Origin: Acidobacteriota bacterium
GTDB taxonomy: Bacteria > Acidobacteriota > Terriglobia > UBA7540
Length of the DNA: 21,492 nt
Assembly (NCBI GenBank): GCA_021786455.1
Contig: JAJYNF010000054.1
Coordinates: 1-21,492 of the forward strand
Reading direction: 5' to 3'
Shown: positions 7,323-14,778 of the stretch, piece after piece
Numbering within the stretch: position 1 is the first letter of the stretch
How the letters are laid out: every line of letters begins with the position of its first letter
Position numbers and translations under genes: made by a program
Notes under the pieces: model-generated
What the model saw: only the letters and a program-made list of their open reading frames with translations
Database searches by the model: none
What the model was told of the DNA's origin: nothing

Positions 7323-8140
7323 GGAGCTATCTCCGTCTTGGGCTTGGTGGCGAGAGACGGAACCGAACTCTGGGCATTGCGCCGTACCGCAATCATTTCC
7401 GCCACCGTGGCCACGGCAATCTCCTCCGGCGTGAGCGCGCCGATATCCAAGCCCACAGGAGAGTGAATCCGCTCAAGCTGGCTTTCCGGCGTGCCTTCAC
7501 TGGCTAAAATCTTGTTGAACTCGATCCGCTTGCGTCGGCTGCCTACCATGCCGATAAACCGCGCGGGCGTGCCGAGGGCCCATCGCAGACAAGTGAGATC
7601 GGCTTTGTGGCCTCGCGTGGCAATGAGTATGTAAGAAAGGTCGTTCGGGGTTAGCCGAGGGAAAATATGCTCCCATGTTCCGGCATAGGTGGCGACGGCG
7701 TGGGGAAAACGCTCCGCGTTCGCAAAGGCCTCGCGGTCGTCGGCGACCACCGAGTCAAAACCCGCCAGCCGCGCGACCGGCTCGACCGCCAGCGAAACGT
7801 GTCCGCCGCCAAACAAATAAAGGGTCGGAATCGCCAGGATGGGCTCAATGAAGATGTCCAGCGAGCCGCCACAAACCAAACCCGTGTCGTATTCGGGACT
7901 GGCATTGAGGTTGAAGTGTAATCGCCGCGGCTTTTCCTCCCGCATTACGTCTTGCGCCACCGCCCAAACTTCCGCCTCCACGCAGCCTCCGCCCACGGTC
8001 CCTAAAATGGAACCGTCCTCGCGCACCAGCAATTTGGAGGTTTCGTAGCTGGGAATGGAGCCCTGCACTTGGATAATCGTCGCCAGGGCCGCCTTGCGGC
8101 CATGCTTGCGAAGCCGCGCGATTTCCTCGTAAATATCCAT
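7319..8140 (-). CDS. xdhC: XdhC/CoxI-family molybdenum hydroxylase maturation factor
   Basis: A 273-residue protein with the two XdhC parts. The N-terminal XdhC/CoxI domain has TVGGGCVEAEV (about 48-58) and GLVCGGSLDIFIEP (about 87-100). The C-terminal Rossmann-like domain starts at LFGGGHV (about 109-115) and includes GMVGSRRKR and SPVGLDIGALTPEEIAVATVAE. XdhC proteins bind the molybdenum cofactor and help its sulphuration and insertion into xanthine-oxidase-type enzymes. ATG 8140 has a GGAAAGAG ribosome site. There is an 81-bp gap after coxG and a 4-base overlap with mocA. This is a cytosolic maturation step for the CoxL-type subunit. Confidence 0.92.
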   Translation of the reverse strand: MDIYEEIARLRKHGRKAALATIIQVQGSIPSYETSKLLVREDGSILGTVGGGCVEAEVWAVAQDVMREEKPRRLHFNLNASPEYDTGLVCGGSLDIFIEPILAIPTLYLFGGGHVSLAVEPVARLAGFDSVVADDREAFANAERFPHAVATYAGTWEHIFPRLTPNDLSYILIATRGHKADLTCLRWALGTPARFIGMVGSRRKRIEFNKILASEGTPESQLERIHSPVGLDIGALTPEEIAVATVAEMIAVRRNAQSSVPSLATKPKTEIAP

Positions 8141-8221
8141 GCTCTTTCCGTTAGGTTAAACAGCGTGGCGGACGAAGTCAATCGGCGGGATTGGATTGGC
8201 AAGGCAGGACGTCGCGATCCT

Positions 8222-8707
8222 TCAGCTCGCGGGCGAACCAGCTCCGCCGCTCGGGGTGGAAGACGCTGGCGAAGGAAGAAGCGTCCGGGAAAAGGCTGCA
8301 AAAAACTGATCCACGATTTGCCGGGCGGCGGCCTGGATCATGCGCTGGCCGACGCTGGCGATCACGCCCCCGACCTGAGCCTCTCCGGTGTAATTCAGTA
8401 GGGTTTCTCCGTTTTCGGCAGTTAGGGAAATCTTTCCCTCGCCCTTCACAAATCCCCCCGCGCCTTTACCCTCTACCTTTATTCGGAATGATTCAGGCGG
8501 CAAGGCGTCCACGATCTCGACTCGGCCTTGATAAGTCCCCTTCATCGCGCCAACGCCGATCTTAAGCGTCGCCTGGTAGCTCCCGTCGGGCAAGGGATCC
8601 AGCTTTTCACAACCCGGCAGAGATCGCGCCAAGAACCGGGGATCCATGAGTTGCCGAAAGACCGTCTCGCGCGGCGCGGCGAGTTTCCAAGAGCCTTCAA
8701 TTTTCAT
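8222..8707 (-). CDS. coxG: CoxG-like SRPBCC protein without membrane tail
   Basis: A 161-residue protein of the CoxG (CO dehydrogenase subunit G) family, with the SRPBCC lipid/ligand-binding fold. It opens with KIEGSWKLAAPRETVF, followed by RSLPGCEKL and the GTYQGRVEIVD and GEGKISL strands, and a long C-terminal helix (IASVGQRMIQAAARQIVDQFF). The last 17 residues are a Pro/Ser/Gly/Ala tail with no hydrophobic anchor. Some CoxG proteins recruit CO dehydrogenase to the membrane through a C-terminal anchor, so this one may act in the cytosol or bind lipid by the fold alone. It starts 15 bases past the coxM stop with only a weak ribosome site, suggesting coupling. Confidence 0.88.
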   Translation of the reverse strand: MKIEGSWKLAAPRETVFRQLMDPRFLARSLPGCEKLDPLPDGSYQATLKIGVGAMKGTYQGRVEIVDALPPESFRIKVEGKGAGGFVKGEGKISLTAENGETLLNYTGEAQVGGVIASVGQRMIQAAARQIVDQFFAAFSRTLLPSPASSTPSGGAGSPAS

Positions 8708-8724
8708 TGCCGATTTTTCCGCGC

Positions 8725-9594
8725 TCAGGCGCGGGCCTTTTCGAGCGCGCGCTCAAGCGCCTGGCGAACATAGACCGCGGCCAAATGGTGGCGATATTCC
8801 GCCGAAGCGAACAAATCCGCGTTAGGCTCCACGCCGTCGGCGGCGTGGGCCGCCGCTTCCACCAGTCGTCGCGCAGTCGGGGATTTTCCAACCAGTTCCC
8901 GTTCAACGTCTGCCGCTCGATAAGCCTTAGCCCCGACACCAGTCACGCCAATTGCCACTTGCTCGATATGGCCCGCTTCGGAAAGTTTCACCCGGACGGC
9001 CGCTCCCACCACCGCAAAACCGGAAGCGGGATGGCGAAACTTGAAATAAGCGTCGCCGCTGCGCGCAGGAAGTGTGGGCACTCGGATCGTCGCCAGAATT
9101 TCGCCAGGCGCGAGCGCCGTGCTCATCAGCCCGACAAAGAAGTCGCGGGCCGCGATCCATCGCTCTCCTTGGGCGCTCACTGCTTGGAGCTCGGCGTCGA
9201 GCGCCAGCATGGCCGCAGGCCAATCGCCAGCCGGGTCCGCGTGCGCGAGACTTCCTCCCAACGTGCCGCGGTTGCGAACTTGAGGGTCGCCAATCTCACG
9301 GGCGGTGTCCGCCAGCAAGGGACATTTCTCATTCAGCAGGGCGGACGACTCAATCTGAAAGTGCGTGGCCAGCGCGCCGATTTCGATCTTTTCCTCCGCT
9401 TCGCGGATGTATCGCAACTCCTGCAAGTGACCGAGGTCAATGACGTGCCGTGGCGCGGCCAGACGCAATTTCATCATAGGAAGCAGGCTATGGCCGCCCG
9501 CCAGGAGCTTGGCCTGTTCGCCGAGCTCGCTCGCTAGCCGTGTGGCCTCGGCCAGCGAATGAGGAGCGTGATATTCAAAAGGTTCGGGAATCAT
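8725..9594 (-). CDS. coxM: Form II CO-dehydrogenase-like medium (FAD) subunit
   Basis: A 289-residue flavoprotein of the xanthine dehydrogenase FAD-binding family. It passes electrons from the 2Fe-2S clusters of CoxS to FAD and on to an acceptor. Starting MIPEPFEYHAPHSL, it has the FAD signature AGGHSLLPMMKLRLA (about 32-46) and the second FAD motif TLGGSLAHADPAGDWPA (about 110-126). The C-terminal CO_deh_flav_C domain runs from about 170 (AYFKFRHPASGFAVVG) to the end. I start at ATG 9594 rather than the in-frame TTG at 9615, because GAGGAG lies exactly six bases before this ATG and inside the longer form. It sits 39 bp after coxL. Confidence 0.92.
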   Translation of the reverse strand: MIPEPFEYHAPHSLAEATRLASELGEQAKLLAGGHSLLPMMKLRLAAPRHVIDLGHLQELRYIREAEEKIEIGALATHFQIESSALLNEKCPLLADTAREIGDPQVRNRGTLGGSLAHADPAGDWPAAMLALDAELQAVSAQGERWIAARDFFVGLMSTALAPGEILATIRVPTLPARSGDAYFKFRHPASGFAVVGAAVRVKLSEAGHIEQVAIGVTGVGAKAYRAADVERELVGKSPTARRLVEAAAHAADGVEPNADLFASAEYRHHLAAVYVRQALERALEKARA

Positions 9595-9606
9595 TTCGAA
9601 CTCCTC
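9595..9606 (-). promoter_or_regulatory. Ribosome binding site that fixes the coxM start
   Basis: GAGGAG (9601-9606, minus strand), six bases (9595-9600), then ATG at 9594-9592. The alternative TTG at 9615 has no such site, so the shorter 289-residue CoxM is preferred. Confidence 0.7.
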
Positions 9607-9633
9607 GCGGCCCAATCCCGCCAGGCAAGGACA

Positions 9634-11964
9634 TCAGGCTGCCTGGGCCGGCCCTTGTTTCAAAATCCTCCAGACCTTCTCCGGCTTGAGCGGCATATCC
9701 AAGTGTCGCGCCCCAAACGGCTGGAGCGCGTCTATCACCGCGTTGACGATGGCCGGCGTCGAACCGATCGTCCCCGCTTCCCCAACGCCTTTGACGCCTA
9801 GCGGATTCACGGGCGTTCGCGTCTCGGTGTTGGCGGTTTCAAACCAGCAGAGCTGATGTGCCTTGGGCACGGCGCAATCCATCAGCGTCCCGGTCAAAAG
9901 CTGCCCATTTTCGTCATAAACGTGCTCTTCCCAGAGCGCCTGGCCGATGCCTTGCGCCAGCCCGCCGTGAATCTGTCCGTCCACCAGCATGGGGTTGAGG
10001 ATGCGGCCGCAATCGTCCACGGCGTAATAGTTGCGCAGGCTCACTTCGCCGGTCTCGCCATCCACTTCCACCACGGCCACATGAGCGCCGAACGGATAGG
10101 TGTAATTAGGCGGCTCGAAGACAAAATTTTCCACCAGGCCCGGCTCGACGCCGGAGGGAAGTTGCTTGGCGAAATAAGCTTCGCCTACCACTTCCGCGAA
10201 CTTCATGGATTTTGAACCATCCTCGCGCTCCACTTTGCCGTCGCGGAAGACCATCTCGCCGGGCTTCACGCCGAGCTTGTGGGCTGCCAGCCGAGCCATT
10301 TTCCTCTTGATTCGCTGCGTGGCAAGGTAAATCGCCGTCCCGCCTACCGCCGTCGTGCGGCTGCCGAATGTGCCAATCCCCATCGGCACCTGGTTCGTAT
10401 CGCCGTGATAGACCGTCACGTCGTCATAAGGCACGCCGAGTTCTTCCGCCACAATCTGCGCGAAGCTGGTTTCCTCGCCCTGGCCGTGGGGCGACGTTCC
10501 GCTGAGCACCGTAACCTTGCCGGTGGGTTCGACGCGAACCGTGCCGCTTTCCCATCCGCCCGCCGGCATCCGGCTGGACGGTCCCATGGCGCAAATCTCG
10601 ACGTAGGTTGAAAGTCCAATGCCGAGATACTTCCCCTTTTTCCGCAGGCGCGCCTGCTCGCGGCGCAATTTCTTGTAGCTTGAAAGCGTCAGAACCTTTT
10701 TGAGCGTTTTTTGATAATTATCCGTGTCATAACTCACGCCCGTCGCCAGCACAATGTCTTTCCCGGGCGGCGGAAAATTCTTCAACCGTATCTCCACGGG
10801 GTCAAGCTTCAACTCAAGCGCCACCAGATCCATCACCCGCTCGATGATGTAGGTGGCTTCAGGTCGCCCCGCCCCGCGGTATGCGTCGGTCGCCATTTTG
10901 TTGGTGAAAAGCCCCTTGGTTTCCACGAAGACAGCCGGAATGTTGTAGGAGCCGAGAATCATCAGCGCGGTGAGCGTTGGAATGGCCGGCGTAAGAAGCT
11001 GATGGTAGGCACCGAGGTCGGCCAAAATCCGACATTTCAGCCCCACGACTTTGCCATCCGGACGGTAATAAATCTCCAAATCGTCAATCTGATCGCGCCC
11101 GTGAATCGTGGCCATCAGATTTTCCCGCCGGCTTTCAATCCACTTGACCGGCTGGCCGAATTGCCGCGAGACAAAACAAGCCACGCCTTCCTCCGCGTAA
11201 ACGTTCAACTTGCTGCCAAAGGCTCCGCCGACTTCCGGCGCGATGACGCGCACGCGAGCTTCGTCCGTGCCGGTCATCACCGCCAGTTGGGTTTTGAGCA
11301 AGTGCGGAATTTGAGTCGAGGACCAGACCGTCAGCGTGTCTTCTCCAGGCGAATAGCTGGCCACCACCCCGCGCGTCTCCATAGATAGCGGGGCCAGGCG
11401 TTGATTGACGAGCCGCTGCTTGAGGACTTTGACGCTCGCGTCCGCTTCCACCGCTTTCCAGTCTCCGCCCTCGAGCTTGGCGACAAAAGCCATATTGTCT
11501 CCCAATGACTCGTGGACCAGCGGCGAGCTGGGCGCGACGGCCCTGTCCATGTCAACGACGGCCGGCAAAGCATTGTAATCCACTTCCACCTTGGCGGCGG
11601 CGTCGGCAGCCTGGTAGCGATTATTCGCCACCACCACGGCGACCGGCTCGCCGACGTATCGCACCCGCCCAAGCGCCAGGCAAGGGTGGTCAGGAATCTT
11701 CAGTCCTTCAATCCCAGCCGCGCAAGGAATCAAGCCTAACCGGCCATCGAGGTCCTTTCCCGTGTAGATGGCCCCCACCCCCGGCATTTTGCGAGCCTCT
11801 TCCAACTGGATAGATTTGATTTGGGCGTGCGCGTGAGGGCTGCGGACAAAAGCCAAGTACAGCATGTTGCACAACGGCAGGTCGTCCACGTAGTGCCCGC
11901 GACCTTGGATGAGACGAGGGTCTTCTTTTCGTTTGATGCGTTCACCAAGAAGCTTGACGGACAT
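9634..11964 (-). CDS. coxL: Form II CO-dehydrogenase-like large (molybdenum) subunit
   Basis: A 776-residue molybdenum hydroxylase catalytic subunit of the xanthine oxidase family. It begins KLLGERIKRKEDPRLIQGRGHYVDDL, a CoxL-type N-terminus. Cofactor-binding signatures include GGAFGSK (about 246-252), HGQGEETSFAQI (about 493-504) and FGSRTTAVGG (about 533-542). E729 in GVKGVGEAGTIGS is the conserved catalytic glutamate. The active-site loop at 361-367 reads AYRGAGR. True CO dehydrogenases (form I) have AYXCSFR with a copper-binding cysteine; here the position is Gly364, so this is form II and CO oxidation is uncertain. It may oxidise another aldehyde- or heterocycle-type substrate. GAGGTG precedes ATG 11964. 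Gene order S-L-M is that of form II operons. Confidence 0.95.
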   Translation of the reverse strand: MSVKLLGERIKRKEDPRLIQGRGHYVDDLPLCNMLYLAFVRSPHAHAQIKSIQLEEARKMPGVGAIYTGKDLDGRLGLIPCAAGIEGLKIPDHPCLALGRVRYVGEPVAVVVANNRYQAADAAAKVEVDYNALPAVVDMDRAVAPSSPLVHESLGDNMAFVAKLEGGDWKAVEADASVKVLKQRLVNQRLAPLSMETRGVVASYSPGEDTLTVWSSTQIPHLLKTQLAVMTGTDEARVRVIAPEVGGAFGSKLNVYAEEGVACFVSRQFGQPVKWIESRRENLMATIHGRDQIDDLEIYYRPDGKVVGLKCRILADLGAYHQLLTPAIPTLTALMILGSYNIPAVFVETKGLFTNKMATDAYRGAGRPEATYIIERVMDLVALELKLDPVEIRLKNFPPPGKDIVLATGVSYDTDNYQKTLKKVLTLSSYKKLRREQARLRKKGKYLGIGLSTYVEICAMGPSSRMPAGGWESGTVRVEPTGKVTVLSGTSPHGQGEETSFAQIVAEELGVPYDDVTVYHGDTNQVPMGIGTFGSRTTAVGGTAIYLATQRIKRKMARLAAHKLGVKPGEMVFRDGKVEREDGSKSMKFAEVVGEAYFAKQLPSGVEPGLVENFVFEPPNYTYPFGAHVAVVEVDGETGEVSLRNYYAVDDCGRILNPMLVDGQIHGGLAQGIGQALWEEHVYDENGQLLTGTLMDCAVPKAHQLCWFETANTETRTPVNPLGVKGVGEAGTIGSTPAIVNAVIDALQPFGARHLDMPLKPEKVWRILKQGPAQAA

Positions 11965-12030
11965 GGTTCACCTCATCGAAAAATCACCCCTCGCGAGCGC
12001 CGGTGGACGAATACAGTAAGCGATTCGTCC

Positions 12031-12507
12031 TCACGAAGTGCTCCCGCCCATTTTCTCCGCCGCCCACTCGATCGCCTTCACGATGTGCTGATAGCCGGTG
12101 CAGCGGCAGAGATTGCCTTCCAGGGCCCGGCGAATTTCCGACCGCGACGGGCGCGGGTTGCGGCTGAGCAATTGATGCGCAGCCAGAATCATCCCCGGCG
12201 TGCAAAAGCCGCATTGCAGGCCGTGCTCTTCCCAGAACCCTTGCTGCAAGGGATGGAGCCGGCCATCCTCGGCGGTCAGCCCTTCAATGGTTGTAATTTC
12301 CGCTCCGTCCGCCTGCACGGCCAAAAGCGTGCAGCTCTTGACGGCCTCGCCGTTCATCAAAACCGTGCACGCGCCGCATATGGACGTCTCACAGCCAATA
12401 TGCGTTCCCGTCAGCCCAGCGACGTCCCGAAGGTAATGGACCAACAGCAGCCGCGGCTCAACTTCATCTTCGCGGGCCGCGCCGTTAATCCGCACTCTGA
12501 TGTTCAC
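12031..12507 (-). CDS. coxS: Form II CO-dehydrogenase-like small (2x[2Fe-2S]) subunit
   Basis: A 158-residue iron-sulphur subunit. The plant-type [2Fe-2S] ligands are C39, C44, C47 and C59 (GCETSICGACTV...C). The second cluster, in the helical domain, uses C99, C102, C134 and C136 (CGFCTPGM, CRCTGY). It relays electrons from the molybdenum site of CoxL to the FAD of CoxM, in the cytosol or at the inner face of the membrane. It starts with GTG at 12507, six bases after AAGGAG (12514-12519), and there is no better start nearby. It is the first gene of the cox operon, 66 bp before coxL, with a leader of about 106 bases from the predicted promoter. Confidence 0.95.
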   Translation of the reverse strand: MNIRVRINGAAREDEVEPRLLLVHYLRDVAGLTGTHIGCETSICGACTVLMNGEAVKSCTLLAVQADGAEITTIEGLTAEDGRLHPLQQGFWEEHGLQCGFCTPGMILAAHQLLSRNPRPSRSEIRRALEGNLCRCTGYQHIVKAIEWAAEKMGGSTS

Positions 12508-12592
12508 GTGAAGCTCCTTTCAGCCCAAAAACTCATCGAGCAGGAACTCCTCCGCACGCGCTCCTTATCCGCCTCGCCTTCGACAATCCGCT

Positions 12593-12637
12593 CCGCTCGC
12601 CGCCGCTCGCAAGAGCTTAGATATAAGGCCCGCTCGC
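12593..12637 (-). repeat. Three copies of the 8-mer GCGAGCGG around the cox promoter
   Basis: The plus-strand word CCGCTCGC occurs at 12593-12600, 12603-12610 and 12630-12637. The third copy lies in the -35/-10 spacer of the cox promoter. The other two are just past the expected transcription start, 10 bp apart (one helical turn). This suits an operator, but the GC-rich background makes chance possible. Confidence 0.4.
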
Positions 12638-12648
12638 GGAGATGTCAA
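12620..12648 (-). promoter_or_regulatory. Promoter of the coxSLMG-xdhC-mocA operon
   Basis: On the minus strand: perfect -35 TTGACA (12643-12648), exactly 17 bp spacer and -10 TATATC (12620-12625). The -35 overlaps the TGA stop of the upstream isomerase-like gene (12645-12647), so the cox operon starts independently of it. The expected start is near 12613. Confidence 0.75.
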
Positions 12649-13562
12649 TCGAAGGCAAAAGCCGCCACGGCCTGTTCGCGCGCGGCGCGCAGCGTTCGGA
12701 CGGGGTCGCGTCGAGGCAAAAATTCCATGGCGATGTAACGGTTGTAATTCAGTTGGCCGAGTCTTTTGTATATGTTGATGTAATCAATCTCCCCGGTTCC
12801 GGGTTCATGGCGTCCGGGGACGTCGGCGATGTGGCACAAGCCGACCCATTCGATATTTTTTTCCAGCTTTTCGATCAAGTTTCCCTCGGCAATCTGCTCG
12901 TGATAAAAATCGTATAGAAAGCGCACCCGCGGGTGGTTCACCTCGCGGATAATTTCCAAGGCTTCTGCCGCCGAAGTCAGAAAGTACCGCGGGTCCTCTT
13001 CGGGGTCGATGTTCTCTACCAGCAACTCAAAATTCTTTCCTTCGACGATCTCCGCGGCGCGCTTCAGTCCTTCTATGCAGCTCTGGCGTTGCTGCTCGTG
13101 GCTGAGGCCGGGAATGACGTTCCCGGACAGTAAAATGATGTGGGGGCACTCCAGGCGTTCGCAGGCCGGAAGGATGTTTCGCAGGTCGTTGAGCAGAGCC
13201 GCGCGCGCCGCGGGGTCGGCCAAGCCGCTTCGCTCGCTCGCGTGGCGGAGGCCTCCCGTGGCGTCAAACGTAATTCCCAACTCACGCTTCTTGCGGAGCG
13301 CGCTCCGCCAATCGCTTTCCGACCACTTCTCAAACTCGCCCACTAGTTCCACATGGCGATAGCCAGCCTCCGCCACTTTTTCCAGGCGCTCCGGGAAAGG
13401 CAAGTCTCGAAAGACCGTCCACAGCATGATGGAAACCTGCAACGGGGGCGGTCCGGCCGTCGCCCCGCTGGAACCTGATGCCCGCGCGCGCTCTGCCGTA
13501 GGAACCAGGCTCCCTGCCACGGCCGCTCCCGCTAACCTGCGATGGAATTCACGCCGATTCAT
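12645..13562 (-). CDS. Tat-exported hydroxypyruvate isomerase-like / sugar-phosphate isomerase-epimerase (TIM barrel)
   Basis: A 305-residue protein of the xylose-isomerase-like TIM-barrel (AP-endonuclease 2) superfamily, closest in motif to hydroxypyruvate isomerase. The N-terminus MNRREFHRRLAGAAVAGSL has the twin-arginine motif (R3, R4, F6) and a short hydrophobic stretch, so Tat export is likely. Candidate metal/catalytic residues are E183 (LLVENID), D218 and H221 (YDFYH), H244 (CHIADVPGRHEPGTG) and E280 (AMEFLP). ATG 13562 follows GGGAGGTGA at good spacing. Neighbouring sugar kinase and transporter genes on the same strand suggest carbohydrate use. The real substrate is unknown, because this family includes many periplasmic sugar isomerases and epimerases beyond Hyi. 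Confidence 0.85.
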   Translation of the reverse strand: MNRREFHRRLAGAAVAGSLVPTAERARASGSSGATAGPPPLQVSIMLWTVFRDLPFPERLEKVAEAGYRHVELVGEFEKWSESDWRSALRKKRELGITFDATGGLRHASERSGLADPAARAALLNDLRNILPACERLECPHIILLSGNVIPGLSHEQQRQSCIEGLKRAAEIVEGKNFELLVENIDPEEDPRYFLTSAAEALEIIREVNHPRVRFLYDFYHEQIAEGNLIEKLEKNIEWVGLCHIADVPGRHEPGTGEIDYINIYKRLGQLNYNRYIAMEFLPRRDPVRTLRAAREQAVAAFAFD

Positions 13563-13785
13563 CTCGGTTCACCTCCCGAAGCCCGTAGGCCTTTCTGGCG
13601 GAGCCTCTCGCCTCCGGCCTCCGCTTCGTTTGGCTCGACGGCTGCGCTGCCCGCCCGCACGGTCATTGCGAAGTAAGATCGCGGCGCAAAAACAAAAACC
13701 GGCAATAATCCCCTCACGTCTTTCCTCTCCACCTCATGCTCTTCCGCCCGAATGCCAGCGCCAGGTAAACCTCTCTTCTCCTTGG

Positions 13786-14670
13786 TCAGCAGCCGAGGGC
13801 CAGCGCGATGGCCCCTAAGACGCCGGCGTTCTCGCCAAGTTTTGGAGGGACGATATATTCATCAATCCGCTCCGTGATTTCCGGGATTTGGATATATCCC
13901 TTCAACAGCTCCACGGTCTTTTGCCGCGCCAAGGGAAACAGCTCCTGGTGGCGCATCACGCCGCCGCCCAGGATAATTCTTTGTGGGGAAAGCGTCGAGA
14001 CCAGGTTCATCACGCCCAGGGCCAAATAATGGGCTTCCAGCTCCCAGGCTGGATGGTCGGCCGGTAACTCCTCTGCCTTCTTCCCCCATCGCTTCTCGAT
14101 GGCGGGTCCGCTGCACAATCCTTCCCAACAATCTCCGTGAAACGGGCAAACGCCCGCAAACGGGTCCTGCCGCCAATCGTGGGCGACGTTCATATGGCCC
14201 ATTTCGGGATGAAGCGCGCCGTGAATTAACTTCTTTTCGACCACGCCTCCGCCACCGATTCCCGTACCGATGGTCACATAGACAAAGCTATCGAGCTTCT
14301 GGGCCGCGCCCCACAGGCCCTCCGCCAGCGCCGCGCCGTTCACGTCCGTGTCAAAGCCGACCGGAACGCCGAGCGCCCGCCGAAGCGGCCCAACCAAATC
14401 GGTGTTTTGCCAGCCTGGCTTGGGCGTGGAGGTGATATATCCAAAATGCGGCGAGCCGGGGTGCAAGTCAATCGGCCCGAACGACGCGACGCCGACCGCC
14501 GATAGTTTTTCACGTTTTCCCCGCTCCCGGAAAAATTCCACCACCCGGCGAATCGTTTCTTCCGGCGTGGTCGTGGGAAACTCCACCCGCGCGCCGAGAT
14601 CGTCGGGGCCGGTTCCCACCGCGCACACAAACTTCGTTCCACCTGATTCAACTCCGCCCCATAGAGCCAT
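13786..14670 (-). CDS. ROK-family sugar kinase, fructokinase-like
   Basis: A 294-residue ROK kinase. The ATP phosphate loop is at the N-terminus (GGVESGGTKFVCAVG, 5-19). The catalytic Asp is probably D109 in FDTDVNGAALAE, and GTGIGGGGVV (135-144) is the second phosphate motif. The ROK zinc site appears as H159 (EMGHMNV) with C175, H178 and C181 (CPFHGDC). GGVESGGTKF and PFHGDCWEGLCSGPA closely match bacterial ROK fructokinases (ScrK/YdhR type), which make fructose-6-phosphate from fructose and ATP in the cytosol. Mannose or another hexose is also possible. ATG 14670 follows AAGGGG. It lies 108 bp after rhaT on the same strand and may be co-transcribed with it. Confidence 0.9.
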   Translation of the reverse strand: MALWGGVESGGTKFVCAVGTGPDDLGARVEFPTTTPEETIRRVVEFFRERGKREKLSAVGVASFGPIDLHPGSPHFGYITSTPKPGWQNTDLVGPLRRALGVPVGFDTDVNGAALAEGLWGAAQKLDSFVYVTIGTGIGGGGVVEKKLIHGALHPEMGHMNVAHDWRQDPFAGVCPFHGDCWEGLCSGPAIEKRWGKKAEELPADHPAWELEAHYLALGVMNLVSTLSPQRIILGGGVMRHQELFPLARQKTVELLKGYIQIPEITERIDEYIVPPKLGENAGVLGAIALALGC

Positions 14671-14778
14671 AATGCCCCTTCAAAAACCGGTGTGGTTGTC
14701 AAAACCTTTGGGCCTTGCCCTCGTCCATCGTGGACTCGAGCTCGGATCGCGCCGAGAAAGGGGCAGCGCGCCTTGCCG

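Noticed and set aside
12508..12619. Sequestration of the coxS ribosome site by an upstream AAGCTC
   Set aside because: The complementary segment lies at or before the predicted transcription start, so it would not be in the mRNA.
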